Shown here one piece after another: positions 1-8,884 of a DNA stretch of 55,352 bases (the stretch's first letter is position 1; each line of letters starts with the position of its first letter). Below the pieces are notes generated by a model. It worked only from the letters and a program-made list of their open reading frames with translations, did not search any database and was not told where the DNA came from. The translations under genes were made by a program, and so were the position numbers. This stretch comes from Bacteroides sp. 519 (GTDB lineage: Bacteria; Bacteroidota; Bacteroidia; Bacteroidales; Bacteroidaceae), in the NCBI RefSeq assembly GCF_010500955.1, contig NZ_QVMJ01000027.1, positions 1 through 55,352 on the forward strand, read 5' to 3'.

Positions 1-138
1 CAAGAAAATAAAAATCTGTAGGACACAGCCGCCACCAGAATGACCCTCAGATGTCAGTGATGCAGGAAATATGATGGTGATGAGTGAAAGTTGGGTTAAG
101 ATAAAAACGTTGTAACCCTTGGGGTAGACGATAAACAT
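1..138. other. left edge, no assignable gene
   Basis: All plus frames are closed within the first 43 bases. A minus-strand frame is open from an ATG at 136-138 to the window edge (46 codons), but its product has no recognisable motif and could be chance. The stretch may hold the end of a neighbouring plus-strand gene or the start of a minus-strand one. Confidence 0.3.
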
Positions 139-145
139 TAAACTA

Positions 146-190
146 AAAAGAGGATGTATTTGGAAAAACCATGATACATCCTCTTTTTTT
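146..190. terminator. bidirectional intrinsic terminator after topA
   Basis: A 14-bp perfect stem (arms 146-159 and 174-187) with a 14-nt loop is bordered by an A run on the left and a T run on the right, so it can end transcription from either side. It lies just past the topA stop codon on the minus strand. Confidence 0.8.
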
Positions 191-205
191 TGTTTGGGTT
201 ACAGC

Positions 206-2551
206 TTATTTCTTCTTCGAAGTAAACTTCCTCTTTTTAGTAGTTCCTTTATCTTCCTGAAGCTTTATAATATCCATACAGGTTTGCAGATTCAGATCCT
301 TAGGTTCTACATTCTTAGGAATTTTATAGTTGCTTCCTTTGTATGCAATATAAGGGCCATATCTACCATTAAGGATTTCCAGTTCGGGCTCTTCGTCGAA
401 TTTCTTTATTATCTTTTCAGCATCGGCTTTGCGTTTTGCCAGAATTAGTTCTACAGCCTGATCGTAAGTCACCTCCATAGGATCGAACTCTTTGGGTAAA
501 GAGATATATTTAGAGTTGTGATATATGTAAGGACCAAATCGGCCAACTCCAATGGAAACAACTTTTCCTTCGTACTCTTCGAGCTTACGGGGCAGTTTGA
601 ATAATTCCAAGGCTTCTTCCAAAGTTACGGTTTCCAATGAAAACCCTTTTCTTAGTTGAGCAAACTTTGGTTTTTCTTCATCATCGCTGGTACCTATCTG
701 AACTACAGGACCAAAACGACCGATTTTAACCGATACCGGTTTACCGCTCTTTGGATCGGTGCCCAGAACACGTTCGCCTGCTTTGTGTTCGCTTTTGGCT
801 GCCAATGTTGCTTCAACAGAGGGGTGGAACTTTTTATAGAAATCGTCCATAATAGTTGTCCACTCTTTATCGCCATCGGCTACATCATCAAACTCTTTCT
901 CTACCGAAGCGGTAAAGTTGTAATCGAGTATTTTGGGGAAGTATTCGGTAAGGAAATCGTTTACTACAATACCTATATCGGTAGGGAATAATTTAGATTT
1001 CTCAGCTCCTGTTATTTCTGTACGTGTTACATCTTCAATCTTACTGTTTTTAAGCGTAAGTACATCATACGAACGTTCTACACCTTCCTTGTCGGTTTTC
1101 TCTACATATTCACGTTGTTGAATGGTCGAGATGGTAGGTGCGTAAGTTGATGGACGACCAATGCCCAGTTCTTCTAATTTGCGAACCAAACTGGCTTCGG
1201 TATATCTTGCCGGACGCTGATTGAAGCGCTCCATTGCAACAATATCTTTAGCTTCGAGTACCTGACCTTTTTTCAAAGGAGGAAGCAAACGGCCTTCGTC
1301 TTCCTGATTTTCGGTTTCATCGTCGTAAGATTCTTTGTACACCCGAAGAAAACCGTCGAACTTAATAACTTCGCCGTTGGCAACAAAATTATCGCTTACG
1401 TTGCTTATAGATATGTTGGCTGTTGTTTTTTCCAGTTCGGCATCGGTCATCTGCGAAGCAATGGTACGTTTCCAAATGAGGTCGTACAGTTTCTTTTCCT
1501 GTGCTGTTCCTTCAATAACCTGATCGGACATAGCAGTAGGGCGGATGGCTTCGTGAGCTTCTTGTGCACCTTTTGTTTTGGTTGCATACTGACGGGTTTT
1601 GATGTATTTATCGCCCATCATGTTCGAAATAGCTTCTTTGCTGCCTGCAATAGCGTATTCCGAAAGATTAACCGAGTCGGTACGCATATAGGTGATCTTT
1701 CCCGATTCGTAAAGTTTCTGGGCAATCATCATGGTTTGTGCCACGGTAAATCCCAGTTTACGGGCTGCTTCTTGCTGAAGTGTAGAAGTGGTAAACGGTG
1801 CAGCCGGACTTTTCTTTGTTGGGCGGGTAGTAATATCCTCGATGGTGAAAGATGCTGCTTTGCATGCTTCAAGGAATTGCTGTGCTTCTTTTTTTGTTTT
1901 GATCCGGCGGGCAAGTTCAGCCTTCATCTCAACCATTTTGCCATCGGCTTCGGGTACAAGGAAGGTTGCCGTTACACGGTATGAGGCTTCGCTTTGGAAG
2001 TTTTGTATTTCTCTTTCTCTTTCAACAATCAACCTCACTGCCACAGATTGTACACGGCCTGCTGATAATGCCGGCTTAACCTTTCTCCATAGAACCGGAG
2101 ATAGCTCGAAACCTACAATACGGTCGAGTACACGACGGGCTTGTTGAGCGTTAACGAGGTTAATATCAATATCGCGTGGGTTTTCAATGGCTTTAAGAAT
2201 AGCAGGTTTTGTGATTTCATGAAATACAATACGCTTAGTCTTCTCTGGGCTTAATCCCAGAACTTCGTACAAATGCCATGATATGGCTTCTCCCTCGCGG
2301 TCTTCATCGGAAGCCAGCCAAACCATATCGGCGTCTTTTGCTGCGGTCTTCAACTCGGCTACAACTTTCTTCTTTTCTGCGGGTATTTCGTAATTGGGCT
2401 TGAAGTTGTCTTCAACATCAATACTGAAGTCTTTCTTCTTCAAGTCGCGGATGTGTCCGTAGCTCGAAAGTACTTTATATTCTTTCCCGAGGAATTTCTC
2501 AATCGTTTTTGCTTTTGCAGGAGACTCTACAATAACAAGGTTTTTTTGCAT
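206..2551 (-). CDS. topA: DNA topoisomerase I (type IA)
   Basis: Relaxes negatively supercoiled DNA by transient cleavage of one strand through a 5'-phosphotyrosine link. Seen: N-terminal TOPRIM domain (VIVESPAK at 6-13, DEDREGE at 82-88), the catalytic segment SGKITYMRTDS with the nucleophile Tyr288, and C-terminal repeats of the GRFGPY type followed by a lysine-rich tail. There are no CxxC zinc fingers, unlike E. coli TopA; the lysine tail probably serves DNA binding, as in other Bacteroidota. 781 residues is normal for the phylum. The start codon lies about 30 nt downstream of a TACTTTTG promoter box. It is followed by a strong terminator, so it is likely a single-gene unit. Confidence 0.97.
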   Translation of the reverse strand: MQKNLVIVESPAKAKTIEKFLGKEYKVLSSYGHIRDLKKKDFSIDVEDNFKPNYEIPAEKKKVVAELKTAAKDADMVWLASDEDREGEAISWHLYEVLGLSPEKTKRIVFHEITKPAILKAIENPRDIDINLVNAQQARRVLDRIVGFELSPVLWRKVKPALSAGRVQSVAVRLIVEREREIQNFQSEASYRVTATFLVPEADGKMVEMKAELARRIKTKKEAQQFLEACKAASFTIEDITTRPTKKSPAAPFTTSTLQQEAARKLGFTVAQTMMIAQKLYESGKITYMRTDSVNLSEYAIAGSKEAISNMMGDKYIKTRQYATKTKGAQEAHEAIRPTAMSDQVIEGTAQEKKLYDLIWKRTIASQMTDAELEKTTANISISNVSDNFVANGEVIKFDGFLRVYKESYDDETENQEDEGRLLPPLKKGQVLEAKDIVAMERFNQRPARYTEASLVRKLEELGIGRPSTYAPTISTIQQREYVEKTDKEGVERSYDVLTLKNSKIEDVTRTEITGAEKSKLFPTDIGIVVNDFLTEYFPKILDYNFTASVEKEFDDVADGDKEWTTIMDDFYKKFHPSVEATLAAKSEHKAGERVLGTDPKSGKPVSVKIGRFGPVVQIGTSDDEEKPKFAQLRKGFSLETVTLEEALELFKLPRKLEEYEGKVVSIGVGRFGPYIYHNSKYISLPKEFDPMEVTYDQAVELILAKRKADAEKIIKKFDEEPELEILNGRYGPYIAYKGSNYKIPKNVEPKDLNLQTCMDIIKLQEDKGTTKKRKFTSKKK

Positions 2552-2583
2552 ATTATTGTTATACCTTTAAATAGAATTCGCCG

Positions 2584-2591
2584 CAAAAGTA
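2584..2591 (-). promoter_or_regulatory. -7 box of the topA promoter
   Basis: On the minus strand this reads TACTTTTG, matching the Bacteroidota -7 consensus TAnnTTTG, about 30 nt upstream of the topA ATG. Confidence 0.6.
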
Positions 2592-2703
2592 GGAAAAAAC
2601 ATTTTTCTTTGCTTTATAATAAGGTGATAATCTGCTCTTTTTTATAAAAAAAAGGGTTTTTAACAAGAAATATTGTATTAAAACGAAAATGAAGATCAAA
2701 TAA

Positions 2704-2888
2704 GAGGCCAACGGCCTCTGCACAATAGCGTAGGGCAAAGCCCTACGTAAACGAATATGTAGATATAATGACCCCAACGGGGTCAACGCAGCTAATGATT
2801 CCTACGTTGACCCCGTTGGGGTCACTGTTTTGTCATTTCGTTTACGTAGGGCTTTGCCCTACGCTATTGTATTGAGGCCGTTGGCCTC
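2704..2888. repeat. nested composite palindrome
   Basis: Three exact inverted-repeat pairs are nested: 2704-2718 with 2874-2888 (15 bp), 2722-2754 with 2838-2870 (33 bp), and 2769-2788 with 2805-2824 (20 bp). Each arm also contains its own small palindrome (GAGGCC-aac-GGCCTC, TAGGGC-aaa-GCCCTA, GACCCC-aac-GGGGTC). The 185-bp block fills most of the 381-bp gap between topA and the barrel-protein gene and could fold as a long cruciform or RNA hairpin. No coding content is seen. Confidence 0.9.
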
Positions 2889-2932
2889 ATAGTGAACTGT
2901 TTCTTTTGTCTGAAATATCAAAACCTGAAACA

Positions 2933-4585
2933 TCAAAACCTGAAACTCATTCCTCCCAGGAAACTCATTCCCTGATCTATGTAATTCAGGTAATAAGCAT
3001 GTTTGGTATTAAACACGTTGGTTGCACGTGCATATATACCTATGTTTTCAAAAATCTCGTAGGTTGCACCAATGTTAAGGTTGTTTACGGCTTTCAATCT
3101 TTCCATGTCGGTAGCTTTTGCCCGTTGGGTATAGCTATAATCGAGGCCGATATTGAGTGCTTTGAATGGTTTAAAGTCTAACTGAATACCAAAATCGAAT
3201 GCAGGTTTAAGCAGATAAGCTAACTCATTATCGGCATCCCAGTTATAATATTTGGCATTTAAACCCAGGATAAACATGTCTTTATAATTGTAGCTCAGAT
3301 CGCCCCCTACAAAAACATTGCTGGTATTTGTGTAATTGTAGAACATTGCAGGATCTGTTCTGGTTGGCTCAACAAATTCGAGCTCGCAGAATAAATCGTT
3401 CTTTATTTTCTGGTATCCGGCATAAAAGTTAAACCATACTCCCGCAAAAGGACTGGCCTTGAATCCTGCCGAAGCATTTATCTGCTCATAACTGTCTTTT
3501 AACTGAGTGGTATGAAGCTCGCCGTGGGGGTTGTACATTTCCAGTCTGCGGAAATCGTTCATCATTCTGCCACCAGTAGCTTTGGCATACACAATGTAGC
3601 TGTCGGAGAATATGTAGTTGATTACCACATCGGGCGAAAAGCTAAACTTGTCTCCAAAGCCGAAAGCAAAATCGGCATTGGCTCCTACATGCAGTTTCCA
3701 GTTATTATTTTTTAATTCGTAATACGGATTAAGCAATATGGAAGTACTGTTTTTATAATCCTGATTCAGGAAACGATTGTTCATTTCCACTCCCAAGCTG
3801 ATGGTTTGCTCGTCGGTGATTAATCCGGTAACATCGGCTTTTGTGCGGATAAGGCTTTCTTTCAAAGCATCGCCATTGTTTATAAAATTGTACGCGCGCG
3901 AGTAAAGCATTAAATTGGTTTCTGCATTGAACAGAACCGGCAGATTATCGTCGGTCGACTTAAAACCAAGGTGTCCGGCACCAGAAGTAAACTTCTTTTG
4001 GCGGGTGGGCGAATTGGGGTGATTGTTGAAGTTGCTCAATCCAAAATCTCCGGCAATATCCATATCAACCGTTTTGAACTGATGGGTATATGCTACTTGT
4101 GCTTTGGTACGGTAATAGTGGCTTTTCCATTTATTATCGCTATCGTACATTCTTAGCTTACCGCTTCTGCCGTCCATGTCGAAAAGGATATTCAGTTTGT
4201 CGTTGCCCGAAGGGGTGAAGAGGTAATTGGCATGTGCATCCAGATTACCATAAGCACCATATCCCAGGCGTACATATCCTCTCATGGGATTTTCTTGTTC
4301 CTCTTTGGCTGCATATACACCCATCGTTTCGGCGGGGAATGAAGTAGCAAGCGACAATTTATTATCGTATACCACCGTCCGGGGCGAAACTTTGATTTCT
4401 TCTACTTTAGGAACAACATTTACTTTCTGGGCATCCATTATATCCGGATTGTATTGCTGCTCTACTACCACTGTACGATTCAGTAATGTATCGGCAGGAG
4501 TTTGAGCATTTGCTTGAGAAACAATACCTGTTAACAGGATGCCTATATAGAGTAATGAGTAATGAGTTATGAGTTTTGAGTTCAT
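2933..4585 (-). CDS. outer-membrane beta-barrel protein, TonB-receptor-like
   Basis: A 550-residue exported protein. After a hydrophobic signal (IGILLTGIVSQANA, cut near residues 27-28) come alternating aromatic/polar strands typical of an outer-membrane barrel. The last segment (YARATNVFNTKHAYYLNYID) resembles the end of TonB-dependent receptors, and the chain ends in Phe, the usual barrel-assembly signal. No plug domain or TonB box is evident, so it is not a full TonB receptor. It lies downstream of a large TPR protein on the same strand, a pairing consistent with an envelope complex. The first codons after ATG are made from a GAGTTATGAGT-type repeat that fills the upstream spacer. Function unknown. 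Confidence 0.75.
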   Translation of the reverse strand: MNSKLITHYSLLYIGILLTGIVSQANAQTPADTLLNRTVVVEQQYNPDIMDAQKVNVVPKVEEIKVSPRTVVYDNKLSLATSFPAETMGVYAAKEEQENPMRGYVRLGYGAYGNLDAHANYLFTPSGNDKLNILFDMDGRSGKLRMYDSDNKWKSHYYRTKAQVAYTHQFKTVDMDIAGDFGLSNFNNHPNSPTRQKKFTSGAGHLGFKSTDDNLPVLFNAETNLMLYSRAYNFINNGDALKESLIRTKADVTGLITDEQTISLGVEMNNRFLNQDYKNSTSILLNPYYELKNNNWKLHVGANADFAFGFGDKFSFSPDVVINYIFSDSYIVYAKATGGRMMNDFRRLEMYNPHGELHTTQLKDSYEQINASAGFKASPFAGVWFNFYAGYQKIKNDLFCELEFVEPTRTDPAMFYNYTNTSNVFVGGDLSYNYKDMFILGLNAKYYNWDADNELAYLLKPAFDFGIQLDFKPFKALNIGLDYSYTQRAKATDMERLKAVNNLNIGATYEIFENIGIYARATNVFNTKHAYYLNYIDQGMSFLGGMSFRF

Positions 4586-4737
4586 ATTTTTATAAGTTTT
4601 GAGTAATGAGTAATGAGTGGTGAGTAATGAGTGGTGAGTGATGAGTTTTGAGTAATGAGTTTTGAGTGGTGAGTTATGAATTGAGTTAACTCACTACTCA
4701 TAACTCACTACTCATTACTCACTACTCATAACTTCTC
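4540..4737. repeat. GAGTNATGAGT-type simple repeat block
   Basis: Dozens of copies of GAGTAATGAG, GAGTGGTGAG and GAGTTATGAG run through the spacer between the TPR gene and the barrel gene, with the complementary form (ACTCATTACTC) on the right side, so the right half can fold back as a hairpin. The block extends into both genes: the start of the barrel gene and the last codons of the TPR gene. Confidence 0.85.
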
Positions 4738-7731
4738 TAATCTGGTTTCAATCATACTCTTAATACCATCATCTTCCTGATAGTTTTGTTGCAAACTAAG
4801 TAAGTACTGGCGGGCATCCAGTTGGCGGCCCATGGCTACATATACATCAGATAGCAGTATAAAGCCTCTGGCTAACCAATAGGTATGCGGGGTGCTTTGC
4901 TGAATAAAGTTGAGTAACTCTTTCTCGGCCACATCATAGTTTTTCTGATTGTACAACAGTTCGGCAACCAGGTATTTTGCTTCGGCCCCAAACAGGTTGC
5001 GGGTATCTTTAGCAAGTGCTTTCAAATCGGTTGTTGCAGCTTGAGTTGCATTTTGTCTTAAATACGCCTTGGCCCTGTAGTAGGTAGCCTCGGTTACTAA
5101 CTCGGGCGACAGCTTAGACTCGCCAAGCAAATCGGTTGCTGCATGTATAATTTCCGTATCATCCCGCAAGAAGAAAGCACTTCGCAAGATACCGGTTTCG
5201 GCCAGTACCCGCCGGTCGGCATTCGATGCTTTCTCTTTCAGCATTCTGTAGGTTGCCAGTGCCTCCTTGTAGCTCTGTTGGTTAAACTGTACTTCGGCAC
5301 GCATGGCAAGCCCCTCTTCCGAGAATGGGTTATCCGGATATTCGAGCAATTTGGCCGAATGTAACAATACCAGTTCCGGGTTTTTCTGCTCTTTGGCTAT
5401 TACGGTTAAATAGTAATGGGCATTGAGGGTAAAGGCACCCTGCGGATAACTCTGAATATACCTGTTAAAGCTTTCTTTAGCTTGATTTATCTGGCCACGT
5501 GCATATACCTTTTCGGCAGCTACATACGTAAGCGAGTCTTGTTCGTTTACATCGAAATGTACATTGCCTGGAAGGCTTTGCGCCAGTGATGCAAACTCGT
5601 CTACCCGGTTGAGGTCGATATAAATCGATTTCAAATCATGAAAAGCTAAACGAGCCTCTTCGCTGCCGGGATATTTCTGTATCACGTATTTGTAGGCATT
5701 GATGGCCTGATCGTATTGCTCGTTTTGGTAATGCAACAATCCAATCTCGGTTGCGGCTTTACGGGTAACAGGGCTTTCGGGATATTTGGTTAGTAACTCA
5801 TTGAAAGCGTTAATGGCCTGTGTGTTGTTATTCATCAACACATAAGAACGTCCTTTTTCGTACAGAGCATTTACGGCGTAAGGCGATGCCGGATACTTGC
5901 CGGCCAGCCTGTTTAACAGCGTAATTTTACCTGCATAATCTTTTTCTAACCCGGCAACAAGTGCCAGTTGGTAGAACGAGTAATCGCCGGTCGACGTATT
6001 CAAACCCTCTGCCTGCGAATAGTATTGCTTGGCATCGCTAAAGTTACGTGTTTGCAGGTAACAGTCGGCAATGCGGTTGTAAGCATCGGCAAGTATGGTC
6101 TTGTCCTCACTTTTGTATGCTCTTACAAATTGTTGCAGATAGTTACGTGCGTTGCTATAATCTTTGCGATGGAAAGCTATGTAGCCAAGGTTGTATTGCG
6201 CCAGTGCATACATCTCGGTATTGGGCTGCCGGTTGAGGTGCAGATACTCGGTAAAATCGCGCGTTGCCTCGGGTAAACTATTCAGGCGGTAATAAGCTTC
6301 GCCCCGCCAGTAATGGGCTTCGGCATTGGTTTGCTGGTTGTATCGTCCAATTTCAGTGGAGCGGGTAAAGTAGCCGGCCGCCTTCAGGAAGTTGGCATTT
6401 GCAAAACTTTGGGTTCCTAGTTGGAAAAGAATTTTCTGCTTGGCTTCCATTATCTGGTTGTTGGGGCGAGAAATTCTTTCGATAGATGTTAATGCAGCCT
6501 CGTAGCTACGGGTGTTGAGATATACATCGACCAGGTAACTGCTTATCTGTTCGGTATGGGTCGAGTTAGGGAACTGATTGAGGAAACGCTCGAAAACCGT
6601 TACCGACTCGCCAAAAGCCGAGAAAGATGTTTCGTGAATAGCCAATGCATAATTGTAAAGGGCTTGTTCTTTGATGTTTATATCATCATCGGATGCGGCA
6701 GCCTGTTCAAAAGCCATGCGTGCTTTATTTTTATCGGCCAGTTGAAGATAAGAAAGCCCAAGATGAAGATTGGCATTTTGGGTAAGGTTATCGTTTACTT
6801 TGGTTACTTCGCCAAGTGCAGCAGCTGCTTTGCTGAACACCTTGGTTTGATATTGTGAAAGCCCCATCATGTACAAAGCCCCCCGTTGAGGTGTATTAAT
6901 TCGGCTGGTATAGCTTTCAAATTCTTTCACAGCAGCAGGGTAATCTTTTGAGTGATAGTAAACTTCGCCCAGAATGCGGTGCATCTCGGCTGTTTTCTCA
7001 CTGTCCACTACCATTGTTGCTAAATGCTTTTGAGCAACAGCTTTGGCCTTATCGTATTGTTTTTGTTGCAGATAGATGTCGGCCACATAATACGGTGCAA
7101 GTGTTTTGTATTTCGGGTTGTTTTCCAGTTGTACAAATCCGGTTAATGCTTCATCGTACCTTTTCTGGGTGTACCGGATGTACGAAATATAATATGCACA
7201 GTCGTCCTGATATTTGCTACCTACCCTGCGAAGCGTATCGAACCAGATTACTGCCTGCGTGGGGTTGTCGGTTGCCAGATACGAGATCGCCATGCGGTAT
7301 GTCATATCATTGAGCTCTTCATCAGAAAGCAACTCCAATGATGTTAGTTGGAAAACCTCCAGTGCCTTTTTGTAGTTCTCATTGAAAAAGTACACCGATG
7401 CCATTAATGCTTTGATACGGTTGGTGTAAGGGGTATCAGGATGCTTGGCAAGATAACGTTTTAATATCTCAAGCCTGTTGGCATCCTCTAGTTCGTAAGC
7501 TGCACATGCCAGTATGTAATCGGCCTCGTACAGATAGTTGGATTGCGGTTCCTGTTTTATGTATTCTTTGGCTAGTGGTACCGCTGCCAGATAGTTTTCT
7601 AGCCGAAATAATTCCTGCGCTTCTTTTAATAGTTTTTGTGGTGCAGTAAACTCTCTGGTGGTTTGAGCCAACAGTGTAAATGGCAACCAGCAGACAGAGA
7701 GAAAAATGAGTCGAAGAATATAAGTTCTCAT
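4726..7731 (-). CDS. large periplasmic tetratricopeptide-repeat protein
   Basis: A 1001-residue protein with a clear signal peptide (LIFLSVCWLPFTLLAQ, residues 8-23) followed by an almost unbroken array of TPR and TPR-like helical pairs, with signatures such as ALYNYALAIHETSFSAFGES, AQYNLGYIAFHRKDYSNARN and ALYEKGRSYVLMNNNTQAIN. TPR arrays act as protein-binding scaffolds, here probably in the periplasm or at the outer membrane. The barrel-protein gene follows on the same strand after a repeat-filled spacer. Three TAnnTTTG boxes (7750-7757, 7793-7800, 7843-7850) lie upstream, the last beside a palindrome array. A partner role with the barrel protein is inferred from position only. Confidence 0.85.
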   Translation of the reverse strand: MRTYILRLIFLSVCWLPFTLLAQTTREFTAPQKLLKEAQELFRLENYLAAVPLAKEYIKQEPQSNYLYEADYILACAAYELEDANRLEILKRYLAKHPDTPYTNRIKALMASVYFFNENYKKALEVFQLTSLELLSDEELNDMTYRMAISYLATDNPTQAVIWFDTLRRVGSKYQDDCAYYISYIRYTQKRYDEALTGFVQLENNPKYKTLAPYYVADIYLQQKQYDKAKAVAQKHLATMVVDSEKTAEMHRILGEVYYHSKDYPAAVKEFESYTSRINTPQRGALYMMGLSQYQTKVFSKAAAALGEVTKVNDNLTQNANLHLGLSYLQLADKNKARMAFEQAAASDDDINIKEQALYNYALAIHETSFSAFGESVTVFERFLNQFPNSTHTEQISSYLVDVYLNTRSYEAALTSIERISRPNNQIMEAKQKILFQLGTQSFANANFLKAAGYFTRSTEIGRYNQQTNAEAHYWRGEAYYRLNSLPEATRDFTEYLHLNRQPNTEMYALAQYNLGYIAFHRKDYSNARNYLQQFVRAYKSEDKTILADAYNRIADCYLQTRNFSDAKQYYSQAEGLNTSTGDYSFYQLALVAGLEKDYAGKITLLNRLAGKYPASPYAVNALYEKGRSYVLMNNNTQAINAFNELLTKYPESPVTRKAATEIGLLHYQNEQYDQAINAYKYVIQKYPGSEEARLAFHDLKSIYIDLNRVDEFASLAQSLPGNVHFDVNEQDSLTYVAAEKVYARGQINQAKESFNRYIQSYPQGAFTLNAHYYLTVIAKEQKNPELVLLHSAKLLEYPDNPFSEEGLAMRAEVQFNQQSYKEALATYRMLKEKASNADRRVLAETGILRSAFFLRDDTEIIHAATDLLGESKLSPELVTEATYYRAKAYLRQNATQAATTDLKALAKDTRNLFGAEAKYLVAELLYNQKNYDVAEKELLNFIQQSTPHTYWLARGFILLSDVYVAMGRQLDARQYLLSLQQNYQEDDGIKSMIETRLEKL

Positions 7732-7749
7732 AGGAATATATAGTTTTTA

Positions 7750-7850
7750 CAAAAGTAAAGGTTTTAATGGATTAATTGTTTGCAAACCGATGCAAATATA
7801 AGGCATAAAATATAAAACAGGCCTTGATTTAACATTTGTCTACAAAGATA
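7750..7850 (-). promoter_or_regulatory. three candidate -7 boxes upstream of the TPR gene
   Basis: On the minus strand TACTTTTG (7750-7757), TATATTTG (7793-7800) and TATCTTTG (7843-7850) all fit TAnnTTTG. The most distal box lies 11 bp from the first palindrome of the 23-bp array, so the array could be an operator for it. Confidence 0.5.
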
Positions 7851-7861
7851 CGACTCCAATT

Positions 7862-7963
7862 GCTATATAGCTTGAGGAGTGAATGCTATATAGCTCTGAG
7901 GGTCAATGCTATATAGCTTCATGGGGCGATGCTATATAGACCAAGACTGCTTGTCTATATAGC
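7862..7963. repeat. array of five GCTATATAGC palindromes, 23-bp period
   Basis: Self-complementary GCTATATAGC or one-mismatch versions begin at 7862, 7885, 7908, 7931 and 7954, exactly 23 bp apart, separated by 13-nt non-identical spacers with some shared bases (...GAGTGAAT, ...GGGTCAAT, ...GGGCGAT). The array lies in the spacer between the Nudix and TPR genes, beside a TATCTTTG box. The units are far too short for CRISPR; phased regulator sites are a reasonable reading. Confidence 0.9.
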
Positions 7964-8048
7964 GCGAAGGCACGAAAGGATGAAAGCGCGAAAGGACGAA
8001 GGTGTTTTTTTCATGCCTTCGTGCTTTCATCCTTTCGTGCCTTCGCGC
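7962..8048. repeat. 26-bp exact inverted repeat (long hairpin)
   Basis: Arms 7962-7987 and 8023-8048 are exact reverse complements (motif GGCACGAAAGGATGAAAG), with a 35-nt loop that repeats parts of the motif. The left arm begins inside the last GCTATATAGC unit. The rest of the 7732-8236 gap is AT-rich, and no gene is seen in it. Confidence 0.9.
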
Positions 8049-8236
8049 CTTTATATCATCATCAACAGCAGCAGTTTCTTTTTCTTCTGCTTTTTCTTAT
8101 GTTATGGTATATTATATTATTTTCTATTATATTGTTGCAACGAAATCCAACGGACGTTGAATTTTAGCTTTCTGTGTTTGTACAAAATTTTATCAGCAAC
8201 AGCTTTTTATGATGTTCTGTTCTTTTTACTATGGTA

Positions 8237-8761
8237 TTACAATTTTCTTTGCAAGAACCTATTCAATCCCTCCCTGATGGAAGTCAAGCCAAATTCGGCT
8301 GGGTTAATTTGATTTAAAGGAATGAAGAAGCATTCGGCTACATCATCCATTGCTTTGATATGGCTTGTATCGTCTATCTTGCACAAGAAAAACATATCCA
8401 GTGTATGTACCTCGAAACCGGAATATACATATAGGTTAGGCAAAGAGAACTGATAGATTGCTTCTTTTACAACAAGTCCGGTTTCTTCCTTTACCTCTCT
8501 GATAATGCTTTCTTCGCCGGTTTCGAACATATCAACAAAACCACCGGGTAAATCAAGTGTTCCTTTGGCTGGGTCTTTGGCTCTGCGACAAACCAATAAT
8601 TCGTTTTTGGCATTCAGTATAAAAGCCACCGTTGCTGCCGATGGATTGAAGTAATAAACAAACCCGCAATCGTTACATTGCTTTGCCTTTTCGTTACGTA
8701 TTACAAATGCCGATGATCCGCATTTGGGACAATAATTGAATTGTTCAAAAGGATGATTCAT
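8237..8761 (-). CDS. Nudix hydrolase with N-terminal zinc ribbon
   Basis: Hydrolyses a nucleoside diphosphate linked to another group. Seen: a zinc ribbon with Cys11, Cys14, Cys29 and Cys32 (CPKC...CNDC), then a complete Nudix box from Gly74 (GFVDMFE-x7-REVKEETGL). The overall layout resembles the NudC-like and ADP-ribose pyrophosphatase branches; the substrate cannot be told. Length from the chosen start is 174 residues. An ATG 30 nt further upstream exists (8791), but its extra ten residues come from the GAGTTATGAGT repeat, so the ATG at 8761 is preferred. A TACTTTTG box at 8799-8806 lies upstream. Confidence 0.9.
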   Translation of the reverse strand: MNHPFEQFNYCPKCGSSAFVIRNEKAKQCNDCGFVYYFNPSAATVAFILNAKNELLVCRRAKDPAKGTLDLPGGFVDMFETGEESIIREVKEETGLVVKEAIYQFSLPNLYVYSGFEVHTLDMFFLCKIDDTSHIKAMDDVAECFFIPLNQINPAEFGLTSIREGLNRFLQRKL

Positions 8762-8798
8762 GTGAGTTATGAGTTGAGAGTTATTATTCAATGTGGGG

Positions 8799-8806
8799 CA
8801 AAAGTA
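8799..8806 (-). promoter_or_regulatory. -7 box for the Nudix gene
   Basis: The minus strand reads TACTTTTG, matching TAnnTTTG, 37 nt upstream of the preferred ATG. It lies about 50 bp from a divergent plus-strand box. Confidence 0.55.
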
Positions 8807-8858
8807 GTAAAATTCGCCCTTATCATGGTTCCGGAATAAGAACTTTGTTTTTTTGTGA

Positions 8859-8866
8859 TATATTTG
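8859..8866 (+). promoter_or_regulatory. -7 box for the 300-residue orphan gene
   Basis: TATATTTG fits TAnnTTTG and lies 18 nt before the ATG at 8885. Confidence 0.6.
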
Positions 8867-8884
8867 TGAACTAGAATATTCTGC

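Noticed and set aside
1..138. Minus-strand gene starting at 138
   Set aside because: The frame is open to the edge but short, lacks a recognisable motif and has no clear promoter.
1553..1984. Plus-strand open frames inside topA and similar antisense frames elsewhere
   Set aside because: They are shadows of well-supported genes with no independent motifs or promoters.
7862..7963. CRISPR array
   Set aside because: Repeats are 10 bp and spacers 13 nt, far below CRISPR sizes, and no cas genes are present. The same applies to the arrays at 23.9 and 45.6 kb.
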